A stretch of DNA of 64,000 nt, taken from the NCBI GenBank assembly GCA_039707655.1, contig CM077667.1, positions 546,386,222 to 546,450,221 of the forward strand, written 5' to 3'. Positions 54,233 through 64,000 of this stretch are shown here, in pieces. The stretch's first letter is position 1. Each line of letters opens with the position of its first letter. The translations under genes and the position numbers were made by a program. The stretch comes from Elymus sibiricus. Lineage: Eukaryota; Streptophyta; Magnoliopsida; Poales; Poaceae. The notes under the pieces are model-generated. The model did not search any database. It was not told the origin of the DNA and saw nothing but the letters and a program-made list of their open reading frames with translations.

Positions 54233-54325
54233 CCAAGAATTAGCAAAACCAAAGAAAAGTTGTAGCACACAGTAAAAATACAAGTATTATTGCATAGCCA
54301 ACACACAACAATCCAACACGGTACT
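54233..54325. repeat. Duplication copy B, terminal fragment
   Basis: AACCAAGAATTAGCAAAACC through TACAAGTATTATTGCATAGC to CAATCCAACACGGTAC aligns with copy A at about 5236-5325. It shows that everything from 22250 to 54232 was inserted into copy B. Confidence 0.8.
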
Positions 54326-54600
54326 GTTGGGATTAAACCCGACGTTCTGTCCGGATACACATGTGTACGTGTCCGACTAGTATATATAGGGATTAGTTTT
54401 TTTTTTGCAGGGATAGTATAAGGATTAGTTACCTAAGTAGGACTAGTACTAGCCAGGCTAGCTGCTACAGTAATATATATACGTGTATCCAGCCCCTGTA
54501 AACAACACCGTGAGTTGAAATAAAACACAAGGCTCGATATGACCCTTTGGCAATATTCGGCCAGCCTCCTCGTGTGCGTACGTGCGTGTAGTTCCGGCCA
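54326..54600 (+). mobile_element. Copia-type LTR (solo or truncated)
   Basis: TGTTGGGATTAAACCCGACG resembles the 3' LTR start at 53021 and is followed by ACTAGTATATATAGGG and CCCCTGTAAACAACACC. No PBS or internal region follows, so it is a solo LTR or fragment. The right edge and TSD were not found. Confidence 0.6.
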
Positions 54601-54606
54601 GCGGAA

Positions 54607-55239
54607 TCAATCAGCCGGCTGTTGTATACGTACGTGTTTTGCATAGGAGTTGTGTACGTGTGCTACTCGCCGGGCTACGTGTGCATAGGAGTCGACCAGC
54701 GTTGCTTCGTTTCGTCCTCGTACGTCGTCGGTCAGCCACGAGGCCGACCCCGCCGAGCCCCCACTCCGGCGCGAGAAGGAGATCGCCGGGTGCTCCAGCA
54801 GCGGGTTGTTGCCGCCCTCGATGTACTCGAGGACGGCGTGGAGAGTGCGCCCGGGGACGCCCCACCACGCCTTCCGGCCGTCGGAGTTGTGGCGCCCCCT
54901 TGTCGCCGGGAAGCTATTGGTGGAGGCCAACTGCTCCTCATGGCGGCGCGTGAAGTACGCCGTCCAGAGCGGCGTGTTGTCGGGGGCGTACCTTTCCTCA
55001 TGGCGAACTTCCTCCGGCGGGGACGCCCGGATGCGCACGATCTCGCCGTGGCGCTCCGAGGCGGGCGGTGGAGGGGGCACGGGGACGCCGCCGGCGCTCA
55101 GCCTCCAGGCGCCCGGCACGCGCATGTCCGGCGGCGCGGGGTAGTTGGCCTCGTGGAGGGCCTATGCTTCCCACTCGTGCAGCGAACGACGGCCGAAGCC
55201 GTTCGCCGCCGCGCAGTCGCCTGGGAACCTCTCGGCCAT
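54607..55239 (-). pseudogene. Uncharacterised Triticeae transposon-associated ORF, one stop
   Basis: The minus strand reads MAERFPGDCAAANGFGRRSL, HEWEA, then TAG at 55162-55164, then in the same frame ALHEANYPAPPDMRVPGAWR, through WTAYFTRRHEEQLASTN and WWGVPGRTLHAVLEYIEGGN to a stop at 54607. I recall near-identical short ORFs as frequent in wheat, next to ends of the form AGAGCATCTCCAGCC. Such an end, reading GGCTGGAGATGCTCTAAG on the plus strand, is at about 55732-55749. I infer the 5' part of a PIF/Harbinger- or Mutator-like element whose other end was lost to the LTR. Function unknown. Confidence 0.55.
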
Positions 55240-55749
55240 CGGGGAAAGGTGGTTCCGTCGGCGGGGTTTCTCCGGCGAGTGAGAGAGAAGAAGGGGCGAG
55301 AGGGGGCAGAAACTAGTGTGTGGCGTGCGGCGGCGAGGCTCGGCTTTTATAGCCAGGGGAGGCGGGAGTGGTGCGAACGCGTGGCGGGAACGGCGGACGC
55401 GCGGCGAGCTCGCCATTACTCCGCCGCCAGGCCTTGGAATCCGCGGCATTGAACCGGCGCGGGAGCCAAGGCGATGAGGACGACGACGGTTCTCGAGTGC
55501 CTGGTCTCGCTGACTCGGCGGGTCCACGCGGGGAGAATTTGGCGCGCGTTGGTTTCGCGCCAAATTTCTTTCGCCCGGCGCACCCCAGCGCGCTGGGTTC
55601 GGCCTGGGTCCGTCGGCGCCAATTTCGGCCCAAACCGGCAGAAAACGAGGTCCTGGGGGCACGACTGGGCCTTTTTTTGGTGCCGGCGATAAAAAAAGGG
55701 CCGGGGGGGGGGGGGCCTATTGGGGGCGTGGCTGGAGATGCTCTAAGAG
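55240..55749 (-). mobile_element. 5' end of the same DNA transposon, GC-rich
   Basis: GC-rich leader with a G-run at 55704-55716 and the putative terminus TTAGAGCATCTCCAGCC read on the minus strand. No conserved coding region besides the ORF at 54607-55239. Confidence 0.4.
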
Positions 55750-55770
55750 CAGGTATACTTCTCCTTCCTT

Positions 55771-55802
55771 GACTAGTAATCGTGCACGTGCAACGCACGT
55801 AT
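55771..55802 (-). mobile_element. Helitron-like 3' terminus (tentative)
   Basis: ACTAGTAATCGTGCACGTGC followed by AACGCACG resembles the reverse complement of grass Helitron ends (short GC hairpin, then CTAGT). No replicase is seen. Confidence 0.3.
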
Positions 55803-56744
55803 TGTTAGAATTTAAAATTCAAATTCCTAAATCTTGCGGTTTCAATCTGCATATATGTATAATCATGCATATGCAATGATTTTGGAGTACATCCACACAC
55901 TCTTTGAGTTAAGTCTTGATGATTCATCCAGTTGTGAGAAAATAAGTGAGTATTTAGTTTGTGATGCTTCTATGGGGATACCAAATAAGCATCAAACACA
56001 ACTTCTACCCAATGCCCACGATCCAAGTCTCATGTGCATATATGAACTGTCAAAAATTCCCATGTCGATATCATAAAAAGGATCACAATAATAGATCACC
56101 ATATCAATAATGTGCGTTGTTTTATATATTATGCAATGTAAGTTGATCAAGAGGTTCGAAAGAAAGCAATCAGAAAATTTGAGATTGATCAATAGTAAAT
56201 AAAACCTAGGAATTAGTGTTAAAGATGCGAAGATCAAATATACCGTAGTATATTTCGATTTTCGAACAATATAAAAGGCACATAAGAGTATAAGACACAT
56301 GTGAGAACAACAAAATGACCACTTAAAATAGAGTAGTTGTTTAAAGTTGAGGACTCAAATACACAACAAATTACGAAATGTACAATTTGTTTTCCTGCTA
56401 ACTCATCCACGCATTAAGGGCATGGAATCTATCCTTCCGTACAACCATGGATACAAAACAATTTACACAATGTAGAGTCAACTATTCTCCTCACATTCAT
56501 TCAGGCATACAATCTGCAAAGCTTCAAATATAGCCTTCCCTGCAGCCATACATGTCTCATGGACTAATTTTCATACAAGGATAATAAACTGCAAGAGTAG
56601 ATGCTTTTTTGTATGTCTTACATCAGTTACTTAATCATGCTAATTAATTAACTTTGTAACAAGATGCTAACAACATATATCATCTTTGATGCATGTCTGA
56701 AATATTAAAAAAATTCAAGAAACACACAACATCAATCAAGTGCT
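55803..56744. other. AT-rich intergenic sequence, no gene
   Basis: Short frames only and no recognisable domain, repeat or RNA gene. Confidence 0.5.
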
Positions 56745-57400
56745 CCCTTTTTTTAGAAAAGAGGCCATTGCCCGACTTTAAATTAATGAAGCACTTACAA
56801 TGATAAGTACAACACATGGTCACAACACTTACGAAAGAAAAAGGAAAAGAATCGGCAAGATACAATTGTGCTCGAGAGCAGCAACAAAGCTCCAACTAAA
56901 CAGAGGGACAAAAGCCACCCTTGAAGTCATGGAGCCCTCAAACGTGATCGGAGGATCAAAACACAAAGTAGGCCAACACAGAGGAGCCAAGCCTTCAACG
57001 TATCATGCCATCACCATCACCTTGGGGACGCCGGTACACCAGCACCTTCCATTTTGATTGTCGAAAGGAGGCACGTACTCCCTCGCCCTGGATCAAAGGG
57101 CGCTGCACCATCGAGGATGGGGATGCTCACCCTAATCCTTGAAGAAAACTGATGTCGGGACCCAATGGGAGGCCTCAAGCACGATCAGATATCCGAACAT
57201 AGCTCTCCAATTGAGCACCAACGTAGCCTCGAGGTCGTCAATGCGCCGAGAAGAAGTTGTTCCTCATGAGCCACACCCAACTACCTGCAGATAGGGACCG
57301 TGCTCACGAAACGGAGCCTCCAAGGAAGGAACGACAACAGATCGCTGCCACCGTCTGGTCAGACATGCACGACCAAGGAAGTCTTTTAAATTTTTGGATG
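56745..57400 (-). mobile_element. Possible LINE 3' end (tentative)
   Basis: A T-run (about 56748) next to GAGGCCATTGCCCGACTTTA reads on the minus strand as TAAAGTCGGGCAATGGCCTC plus poly(A), a pattern I associate with Triticeae LINE tails. No RT domain is visible, and the rest of the block is unrecognised. Confidence 0.3.
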
Positions 57401-57815
57401 ACCGGAGTCTAATCAGACAACAGTTTTCTCAAGTAAGTATGGATTAATATTTATTAGATTGCCACCCGATATATCAAAATCCATGTTGCTTCATTTCTAT
57501 TTGATAAATTTATAATTAGTGGGTTGAATATAATCCTATCAATAAACCCTATGCTAGCTTCATTTTGAGAGTACTCTGATTTTTCATGCTTCTTGTTTGC
57601 TACGTACCCATCCCTGCTTTGACCCTGTTTACACTTTGGTTAAGCAATTTCTTACTACAGATTAAGAAATATATGTACATTTAAGTCTGTGATTGCATCT
57701 CCTTGAAGAAATGTCAATTTCATGTACCATATTATCTTTAAAAGGTTTCGTATCTGATAGGTTTGGCATGCTATCGGAAATAAAAATAAAGGGTCTTGAT
57801 ATTGTGCCGTTCAGT

Positions 57816-57873
57816 TCTACATCCTCTGTAAACTAATATAAGACGTTTTAGATCACTAAAGTACAGGGAGCAC
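57816..57873. mobile_element. Stowaway MITE fragment
   Basis: CTAATATAAGACGTTTTAGATCACTAAAGTACAGGGAG is the usual internal sequence of Triticeae Stowaway elements; the second half is missing. Confidence 0.55.
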
Positions 57874-58960
57874 TTGATGGTCACATCTGGGACCATCCAA
57901 AAAAAGACTATAATTTAAAAGAAAATCACATGCATTGACAGTAATATCCCTGTCTGTTATTGTAGAAAGTCACCGGTCTAGCAACTAACTATGATCTTTA
58001 TATCAGATACAAATCTTCAAAATCCCATCGAGACAGCCATGTGAGCCAGAGCATAATTAATAACCACCAGAAAGTTGATCCAAATATACAAAAAAAAAAT
58101 ATGCACTAAAAAGTTTGCTCATAGAAAAACATAATTAACAACCTTTGAAAAATAGAAGTGTCTTATTCGTCCACACACATAAAATTTATATAACCTACAC
58201 AAAAAGATCATAACTGGAAAGCACTACATTTTGGAAGCCAGAAATCAAATCAACTTCCTTACGGAGCAAACTATTACCATGATTTTTTTGTTCTCTCTGA
58301 TAAACATCTAGAAGTTGAGTGCGTTGTATTTTTTCTTCTAAGAATCAATATCAGATCCGTTGCATGTAAATCCACATCACATCCTCCAGGTGTGTGTTGG
58401 CTGGAATGCTTCATAAAATTGGCATGCATACTTTATTCTGATAGGCATAGGACCAAAGCAACATGACAAAATACTAATCAGAAATGTAGATATGTTTGAA
58501 CTAATGTGAAGGCAGCAACCGGAACCTACCTGTGTTTCCTTTCAGAAAATTGTAAGTTATGTAATCAGAAAACCTTTTCATTCTGCAGAGGGGTCCAAAT
58601 CACGTTGTCCCATCCACCCCTTTGTTCAAAGACTGTCTGCTCTTTTAATACCTGGTACGCAAGAAAGAACATTAATTGGAGATGATTTAGCTGATCTCAT
58701 ACTTGAAGCGTGAATGCTGGAAGCTTTTCATTGCAGGATTGATAAAAATCAGAGCGATTCGATACATCAGAACGCTGGAAGCTTTTCATGAATGCGGGAT
58801 TGCTAAAATTCAGTTTTCATGAACCTTTTCAAAATGCAGTTTTTCATGTTCCATGTTATTTTCCAGGGAAGATATCACGTTAGATAAACGACAAATAGGG
58901 GTGTTGCCGCCAAACTCCAATGACCCGCTCGATCTAGATCGCCGGCTCGCACCTGCTGAT
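57874..58960. other. Intergenic sequence, no gene
   Basis: AT-rich, with a duplicated ATTGGAGCG-like motif GCTGGAAGCTTTTCAT at 58716 and 58769. Nothing else recognised. Confidence 0.45.
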
Positions 58961-59870
58961 TCATATGCAAGTTAGAGACAGAGATTGGGTTTGGGTGCAC
59001 GGGTTCAGAGCGCACCGTTGGTCCTGCCGCCGCCACATGCCCTTACGGCTTATGTCCGCAGCACGACACGCCTTTGCTGCAAATTCAGAGAGACGCGGGG
59101 GGGGGGGGGGGGGGGGGGGGGGGTGAGAGGGAGGGAGCGGTACCATCGTCGGAAGGGGCCTGCTCGGCGCTGCAGTCGGCGGTGGCAGCGCCCCACCCCC
59201 ACCACCAGCCCCGTCTTCCTTCTTCAATTTCTCCACGGCGGCGGTGTCAAAAGCATCCAGCGGAGCGCAGGAGATAACAACGGCCGGCAGAACTTTCGCT
59301 GCTTCGTGGACTCATGGGGAGGCGGCCGCCGCGGGGACGGAGCGCGTAGGGCGGCTACCCGGACCAGAGTCGGCTGCGTCGGAGGGGTTTCATGAAGGAG
59401 GAGAGGGGGCGTGGGAAGCAGCGAGGCAGATGAGCTATGGCGTGGTGGACGTGGGGCAAAGATTAGGAGGCCGGGAGATGGAGTGGCTTAACCGTACGCT
59501 CTGTCCCGCCTTGTTGGGGCAGCAAAGGAGTACCGGCGGGATGCTCACGCTCGCGGCGGCGGAGAAGAGGACCGGCGGGCAGAGGATGGGCGGCGGGCGG
59601 CGGCGGAGGATGGAGGCCCGACCGTGGAGCGGCGGCGCAGGAGGGCGAGGATGGGCGGGCGGCGGCAGAGGATGGAGGCCCGGCCGTGGAGAGGCGGCGG
59701 AGGAGGGGTGGGCGGCGGCGAAGGCCCGGCCGTGCTCTGGTCTGGTCGTTGGGAGGAGGCGGAGGTGCGGGGAGTGCGTGCGTGCGCAGTGGGGGGGAGG
59801 GGTCGTACGGGTGGGCAGGGTCATTATTCGAGGATCAGTGGCTTAATGCGTGGCTTGAAGCGTTAAACAC
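58961..59870. other. GC-rich block with G-run, unassigned
   Basis: A run of about 25 G (59098-59122) is followed by GC-rich sequence with overlapping frames on both strands (for example 59244-59846 plus, 59435-59824 minus). The products are low-complexity Gly/Arg or Pro/His and I recognise none. It could be a CpG-rich first exon, a captured gene end or a transposon leader. I do not call a CDS. Confidence 0.35.
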
Positions 59871-59974
59871 GGGAGGATTAAGATCCATTAGATTTTGATG
59901 ATGGATGGGTCTGATTGTCTGGATCTCCGCCTCTCTTTCTTTTATAGGGGTAATAGATGCTGGTATTTTTATTT

Positions 59975-60290
59975 GATAAAAGTATGTTTTTGGTCCCTCA
60001 AGTTTACCAAAAGTATAGACTTGGTCCCTTAAGAATTTTTGGTACACATTTGGTCCTTCAAGTCTCAAAACCGGGTAAGTTTCGTCCAAAACCAGATTTT
60101 GACCGGGTATGACCGGATGAACAGTAAATTCATAAAAATCTAAAATATTTTGTCATCCAATATGCTTACATGCGCAAGGTGCGTGCCAATTTTCATAGTC
60201 TTTCGACACTCGAGGAGCTCGTGGCAAAAAAAAAAAAAAATCTAGGTGAACAGCAAATTCAAAAAAATTGCAAAAAAAATCAAAAAAATC
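59975..60290. repeat. Non-coding repeat ('ttggtccctcaag' type)
   Basis: TTTTTGGTCCCTCAAGTTTA, CTTGGTCCCTTAAG and TTTGGTCCTTCAAGTCTC form a local threefold repeat. The rest (GACCGGGTATGACCGGATGA) is of a type common in grass intergenic DNA. Class not known to me. Confidence 0.45.
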
Positions 60291-60313
60291 TGAAATTGAT
60301 GGCGCAGCTTGTT

Positions 60314-60518
60314 GCCGGCACATTATCTTGAGATTGACGAAGTCGCCAAAGACGCATTCGTAGTCGACGGTAACGTCTCCTCCCACTGAACGCACATCGC
60401 CGGAAGGCCTGGAATAAATCCAGGAAAATGCGAGCATCAATGTCAAGTCTAGGACTTGAACTCTGGTGGGCTGGGGATACCACTGTCTTGCTAACCATCC
60501 AACCACAGGTTGGTTCGC
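60314..60518 (-). mobile_element. Au-type SINE, 3' truncated
   Basis: On the minus strand CCTGTGGTTGGATGGTTAGC is a tRNA-like A box region and AGAGTTCAAGTCCTAG a B box, the internal Pol III promoter of the Au SINE family. The body continues TCCTGGATTTATTCCAGG, TTCCGGCGATGTGCGTTCAG and GTGGGAGGAGACGTTACCGT as in Au. After CTCAAGATAATGTGCCGGC the sequence leaves the family, so the 3' part and tail are lost. The tRNA likeness is of SINE origin; this is not a tRNA gene. Confidence 0.8.
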
Positions 60519-60531
60519 CCAACTCTCATTT

Positions 60532-60558
60532 CTATATATATATATATATATATATATT
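60532..60558. repeat. (AT)n microsatellite
   Basis: TATATATA run directly beyond the SINE 5' side. Confidence 0.85.
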
Positions 60559-60779
60559 ATATTATTTTTTTATTTTTTTTATTTTTTACTAATAAAGCAA
60601 GGTGATATTCTTGGTTTCGTCCCGCTTACATGATTTTATTGGTTTCGAACTCGTTTTGCTAATCGCTAATTAAAATTAAAATTAAAATTAAAAGCCGAGC
60701 CAGCGAACCAGCCGGCAAAAAAGATGGGTAGTAGCAGAATCGTTGGCTCGTGGGCCAGTCGGTCTCCCAAGGTCTCCTA

Positions 60780-61600
60780 AAAAAATCATGTACGTACCCG
60801 ATCTGAACTTCTCATCGAGTAAGGAATAGCAAGCCTGAGCCTCCACCTATAAATACAGCTCCTATCGTGCACTAGCGCCGTAGTTATTGATCCTTGCATC
60901 AATGCGGTCACGTCACCAACGAAGACAACCCCTGTCGTAGAGACGAACTTGCGGAAGTCGGCGGCGAGTTGTGTCGGGAGCTTGAAGCTGGCGCAGTTGA
61001 CAGATTCCATGCCTGTGGCACTGACAGCAAGGGATGGCGCTCCCGCGCAGCCCGTGGAGCAGTCGTTCGTCCATGCGAGTACCTTACACCGGGACCGGGC
61101 ATGAACTGCCATATGTGGAACATTGCTTCGCCAAGAGCAGCACCCGTGAGCCGGTGAAGCAGGCGATGGCCACCCGATCACCCTGCCGGAGGCCGGCATG
61201 TAGATCCGTGACCCGAGCACCACTTCGTATGCCGACGGCCTGTAGGCGAAGCCAGGCTACTACCCGATCGTCCCATAGGGGGGCGGCATGAGCGTGATGC
61301 GGTTTCATGACTCGGCCACCACCTGATACGCCGATGGCTTGTGGCGTATCATCTTGCTGGCGTTGACGAATACAATGCATGTCTCCAGATCATGCATCTC
61401 CCGCGAGGAAAGACAAAAGGATTCTGCGTTGACTGGTGCCTGAGCCCTGAGTCTATCATAAATGATGCCATGAAAAGGCGGCGCGGTGAGTTATCATATT
61501 CAAATCCGTTTATTTTTCAATCTCACGGTAGTTCTCTTCATATGTCGGTTCATCGTATTGATTCTTCACTGGCAGCAGCTATAGCTACGAGATGCCTAGA
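60780..61600. other. Unassigned, moderately GC-rich stretch with a TATA-like box
   Basis: CTATAAATACAG at about 60847 looks like a plant TATA box on the plus strand, followed by GC-richer sequence. Frames on both strands (for example 60786-61223 minus, 60894-61157 plus) are short and match nothing I know. Perhaps a gene remnant. Confidence 0.3.
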
Positions 61601-62154
61601 TTGATGCATTCCAAATAAAGTTGTGCCCGGCTTTTAAATTTGGGGCATAGATGTAGCTACTTGGTACAGTTAATCTTTGGATCCTCGATAAGTTTTCTAG
61701 AGTCATGAGGGTCATTATACTTTGTAACATTGATCGAGCTCGCAATGATGTAATTCTAAACATGTTTCTTTTTCTTTTTGGGGGAATAAGGCAGTTCGTT
61801 TTGGTCCAAACCAAAAATAAACTTTTGATCAATTCCTTGTACAATTCATGGAAGTGGTCTATATTTACCGTGATTAGTCAGCTTGATCTATAAGTAATTT
61901 TTGTATTTTTTTCTAAACAATATTAACTTGGTTCTCAAGGATTAATCTTGCATCCAGACAGTTGCATTGTTGCCCAACAGTTTCAGACCAAAGAGAAGAT
62001 ATGGTGACGCAGGAGTAGATGAATTGAAACCTACAACTCAGTGGTACACCACAATTGGTAAATTCTGTAATACCATACAAAATCTTGAATTTATTTTCTA
62101 TCTATTGTAATGCATGAACTATTTTGGTTAAACTTGAAAGCACATCTATTTATT

Positions 62155-62187
62155 CCTCCGTTGCAACGCACGGGCATATGTGCTAGT
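62155..62187 (+). mobile_element. Helitron-like 3' terminus (tentative)
   Basis: CCGTTGCAACGCACGGGCAT followed by ATGTGCTAGTA is a short GC hairpin and CTAGT, the form of grass Helitron 3' ends. The body to the left is not identifiable. Confidence 0.45.
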
Positions 62188-62911
62188 AATAGTAAAGAAG
62201 ATAAGCACAGCGACAAAAAATATATTTTATGTCGGTACATATATTATTTGATTATGATCTGTACATAGATTATGTATACATATAGACCTTACAACACAAA
62301 GCATCGCGAGGTTGCAACCAAGGGGGAAAAGAAAAAAAGGGACGAGGGTGCCCATGACGAAGTAGGCGTACATGATGACCATCACCACAAGAACAATCAC
62401 ATGCAGTGTGTGGAGGTATTCCATTTACGCCATCGAAGGACATCACAACACCGAGATCTCGCAAGTTGCCACAACATCACCCTCGTACTTGCTGGTTATC
62501 ACCGTGACGTGATGATGGAGCAGACGCAAGTCAACGAGTGTCATTGGCACCGATCGCAAACTCTCCGCCACAAAGACACACGATACGAGAGCATATGCAA
62601 GCCATGAGACCACCGATAAACACGAACCTTAACCACAAAACTCCGCCACAGGACCAACCCGAGCGTTCTCTTTTTTTTTTTTTTTTTTTTGAGAAAGTGC
62701 ACGTGGGCGCCATCGAAGAGTAGAGGTCTACCGAGACCAAACCACGGAGGACACGAAACTCACCGCAACACAACGATCATCACCATGGGATGGATATAAG
62801 AGCTTGCAGAATAACACAAAGACAACGTCGAAGCAGGCACCACATACATACGGATAGGAGGAGCAAATAGAAGCATAGAAGCGCCTTGAATAAGGTAGAA
62901 AGATATCTGAT
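62188..62911. other. Intergenic sequence with a T-run
   Basis: A T-run of about 22 (62670-62691) flanked by unassigned sequence. Perhaps a retroelement poly(A) tail on the minus strand. No coding region recognised. Confidence 0.35.
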
Positions 62912-63009
62912 TACAATATAGAGATGATTCCTGAATATACAGGTCTTATATGAAATAGAGTACAATATAGAGATGATTCCTGAATATACAGGCCTTATAT
63001 GAAATAGAA
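62912..63009. repeat. 49-bp tandem duplication
   Basis: TACAATATAGAGATGATTCC and on occurs at 62912 and 62961 with one change (GGTCTTA against GGCCTTA). Confidence 0.85.
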
Positions 63010-63217
63010 TATACAGGTCTTCTTTTTCTTTTACATCTTTGAGAAAATGCAAAACTCAACGGAGCGCCTGATGAAATCTGGTGGTACTACATAGAATTAT
63101 TGACAACCTCTCCGGCGCCGAAGACTTGCTTGAACTAACAACCACAACAAGCAAACGATTGGTACTGGTTTTAATAGAACAAATCCAATGGAGCGACGTA
63201 CGCACGCACGTAGATGT

Positions 63218-63520
63218 CCCTGTTAGTTCGTTGACACCATCAGTAGGGCGTCAGTATAATTAAATGCGGGCGGGCCTGATCAAGCTAGGGGTATAGTTTC
63301 TCAGATAAAGGAACGAAAGAGAATAGAATACTCACATGAATTGTTACTGCAGTAGATGGATGCGTGCATCACAGTTCGTCGACGAGTACCTGTTAGTTAG
63401 TTGACACGTACATGAGCACACCATCAGGCAGGCATCAGTATAAATGTGGGGAATGCCTGATCAAGGGGCATAGTTTTCTCAGAGAAACAAAAGAGAATAC
63501 GTACTCACATCGATCGGTAT
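63218..63520. repeat. Diverged tandem duplication of about 170 bp 3' of the DUF594 gene
   Basis: TTAGTTCGTTGACACCATCA with GTCAGTATAATTAAATG, GCCTGATCAAG and TAGTTTCTCAGA recurs at about 63395-63485 with indels. It lies in the downstream region of the minus-strand gene that follows. Confidence 0.6.
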
Positions 63521-63522
63521 AA

Positions 63523-64000
63523 TTAAACATTGTTGTCTGTGGCCCCTCTAGGAGAAGCGTCAGCCGCAGGCCGGGACCTTTCCTTTTTGTTAATAAGACC
63601 ACTTGACATGTATATCATCAGAAGGGAAATGGTGGTCATGATCTCACCACCGCTGCTCAGGTGCTTCGCATGAGAGTTCTCGTTGCACCAGTAGGCCGTG
63701 TAGCACAGCATCTCCACCCACACCTCGAAGATCACCTCCAGCACAGCTGAAAACTCAGTATTTTCTTCATGTTTGCTGATCAGAGTTGCGGCAAGCAGTG
63801 CTCCGCTGTCCAATGTTGGATTCGCACTGATTCTTGGAGGATAAATTGTAACCGGCGCTCCGACACGCAACGCATTCCCATGGTCCAGTATGACCTCCAG
63901 CAGATCCTTAGCCGAGGTGTACTTCACGTAAGTGATCACATCATAGCAGAGCTGTGCATACCTTTGCCGACTAACAGGGTAAGGCAGCATGTAGGGGCGT
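63523..64000 (-). CDS. DUF4220/DUF594-family protein, C-terminal part (runs off window)
   Basis: The minus-strand frame is open to the window edge (RPYMLPYPVSRQRY at the edge), so the N-terminal DUF4220 region with its membrane helices lies outside. The visible 158 residues match the DUF594 C-terminus: YAQLCYDVITYVKYTSAKDL early, EVIFEVWVEMLCYTAYWCNE and NSHAKHLSSGGEIMTTISLL late, ending at TAA 63523-63525. In the family the last motif is usually the conserved GGE(F/L)(I/V)T..WLL end; here TTISLL and a 35-residue charged tail extend it. The family is large in grasses, membrane-associated, often clustered, and of unknown biochemical function. No lesion is seen. Confidence 0.85.
   Translation of the reverse strand, partial: RPYMLPYPVSRQRYAQLCYDVITYVKYTSAKDLLEVILDHGNALRVGAPVTIYPPRISANPTLDSGALLAATLISKHEENTEFSAVLEVIFEVWVEMLCYTAYWCNENSHAKHLSSGGEIMTTISLLMIYMSSGLINKKERSRPAADASPRGATDNNV

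Noticed and set aside
54622..55452. 276-residue plus-strand ORF
   Set aside because: It is the shadow of the minus-strand transposon ORF, whose sequence is the one I recognise.
59244..59846. 200-residue ORF in GC-rich sequence
   Set aside because: Low-complexity Gly/Ala/Arg product with equal openness on the other strand; no domain, no splice or promoter support.
60440..60518. tRNA gene on the minus strand
   Set aside because: A- and B-box likeness belongs to an Au SINE; the anticodon arm and acceptor stem do not form a tRNA.

Overview
This is nuclear DNA from a large-genome grass, almost certainly a Triticeae species (wheat, Aegilops or a close relative). The basis is the mix of repeats: an Au-type SINE, CACTA (En/Spm) elements with Triticeae-type ends, Stowaway remnants, an initiator-Met-primed Ty1/copia element, and plant-only gene families (MATH-BTB, DUF4220/DUF594). 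Nothing is bacterial or organellar.

Layout. Positions 1-2450 hold the broken 3' end of an EEIG1/EHBP1-type (NT-C2) coiled-coil gene. A tandem duplication of about 3 kb follows; each copy carries an intact, single-exon MATH-BTB gene on the minus strand (2889-3950 and 6708-7760). The upstream side of the second copy is split by a nested transposon complex running from 8577 to about 54232. In order this contains CACTA-1 (8577-22191, TSD TGT, with the un-inserted site preserved in the first duplicate), an unclassified GC-rich repeat (22250-23550), and a 'gagggggtgaat' type repeat. That last repeat is itself split by CACTA-2 (23796-36765), CACTA-3 (37147-49335, TSD TGG) and a defective copia element (49544 to about 53220). 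Beyond it are a copia-type LTR (54326), a broken DNA-transposon ORF (54607-55239, minus), a mostly gene-free stretch with Helitron-like ends, MITE pieces and an Au SINE, and finally the C-terminal part of a DUF4220/DUF594 gene on the minus strand that runs off the window.

The three CACTA elements belong to one family and share one plan: left subterminal inverted-repeat (SIR) array, TATA box, leader with a small uORF, a two-exon coiled-coil/membrane ORF, a TNP2-type transposase, a second internal SIR array with its own TATA box, a GC-rich leader, a multi-exon Transposase_24/Ulp1-protease gene, and a right SIR array. CACTA-1 and CACTA-2 are close relatives; CACTA-3 is older and more decayed. 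None has both large genes intact. CACTA-1 has a near-complete transposase with one stop, and CACTA-2 has a near-complete Ulp1-type gene with one stop.

The most notable observation is inside CACTA-1 at 17150-17655. Two diverged copies of a SNF2-helicase gene fragment lie head to head with almost no spacer, forming a foldback of about 250 bp per arm that CACTA-2 lacks. The encoded fragment resembles the CLASSY/DRD1 remodellers of the RNA-directed DNA methylation pathway. A transposon carrying a foldback against its host's silencing machinery would be a new counter-defence or a proto-miRNA locus; this is inference from sequence only.
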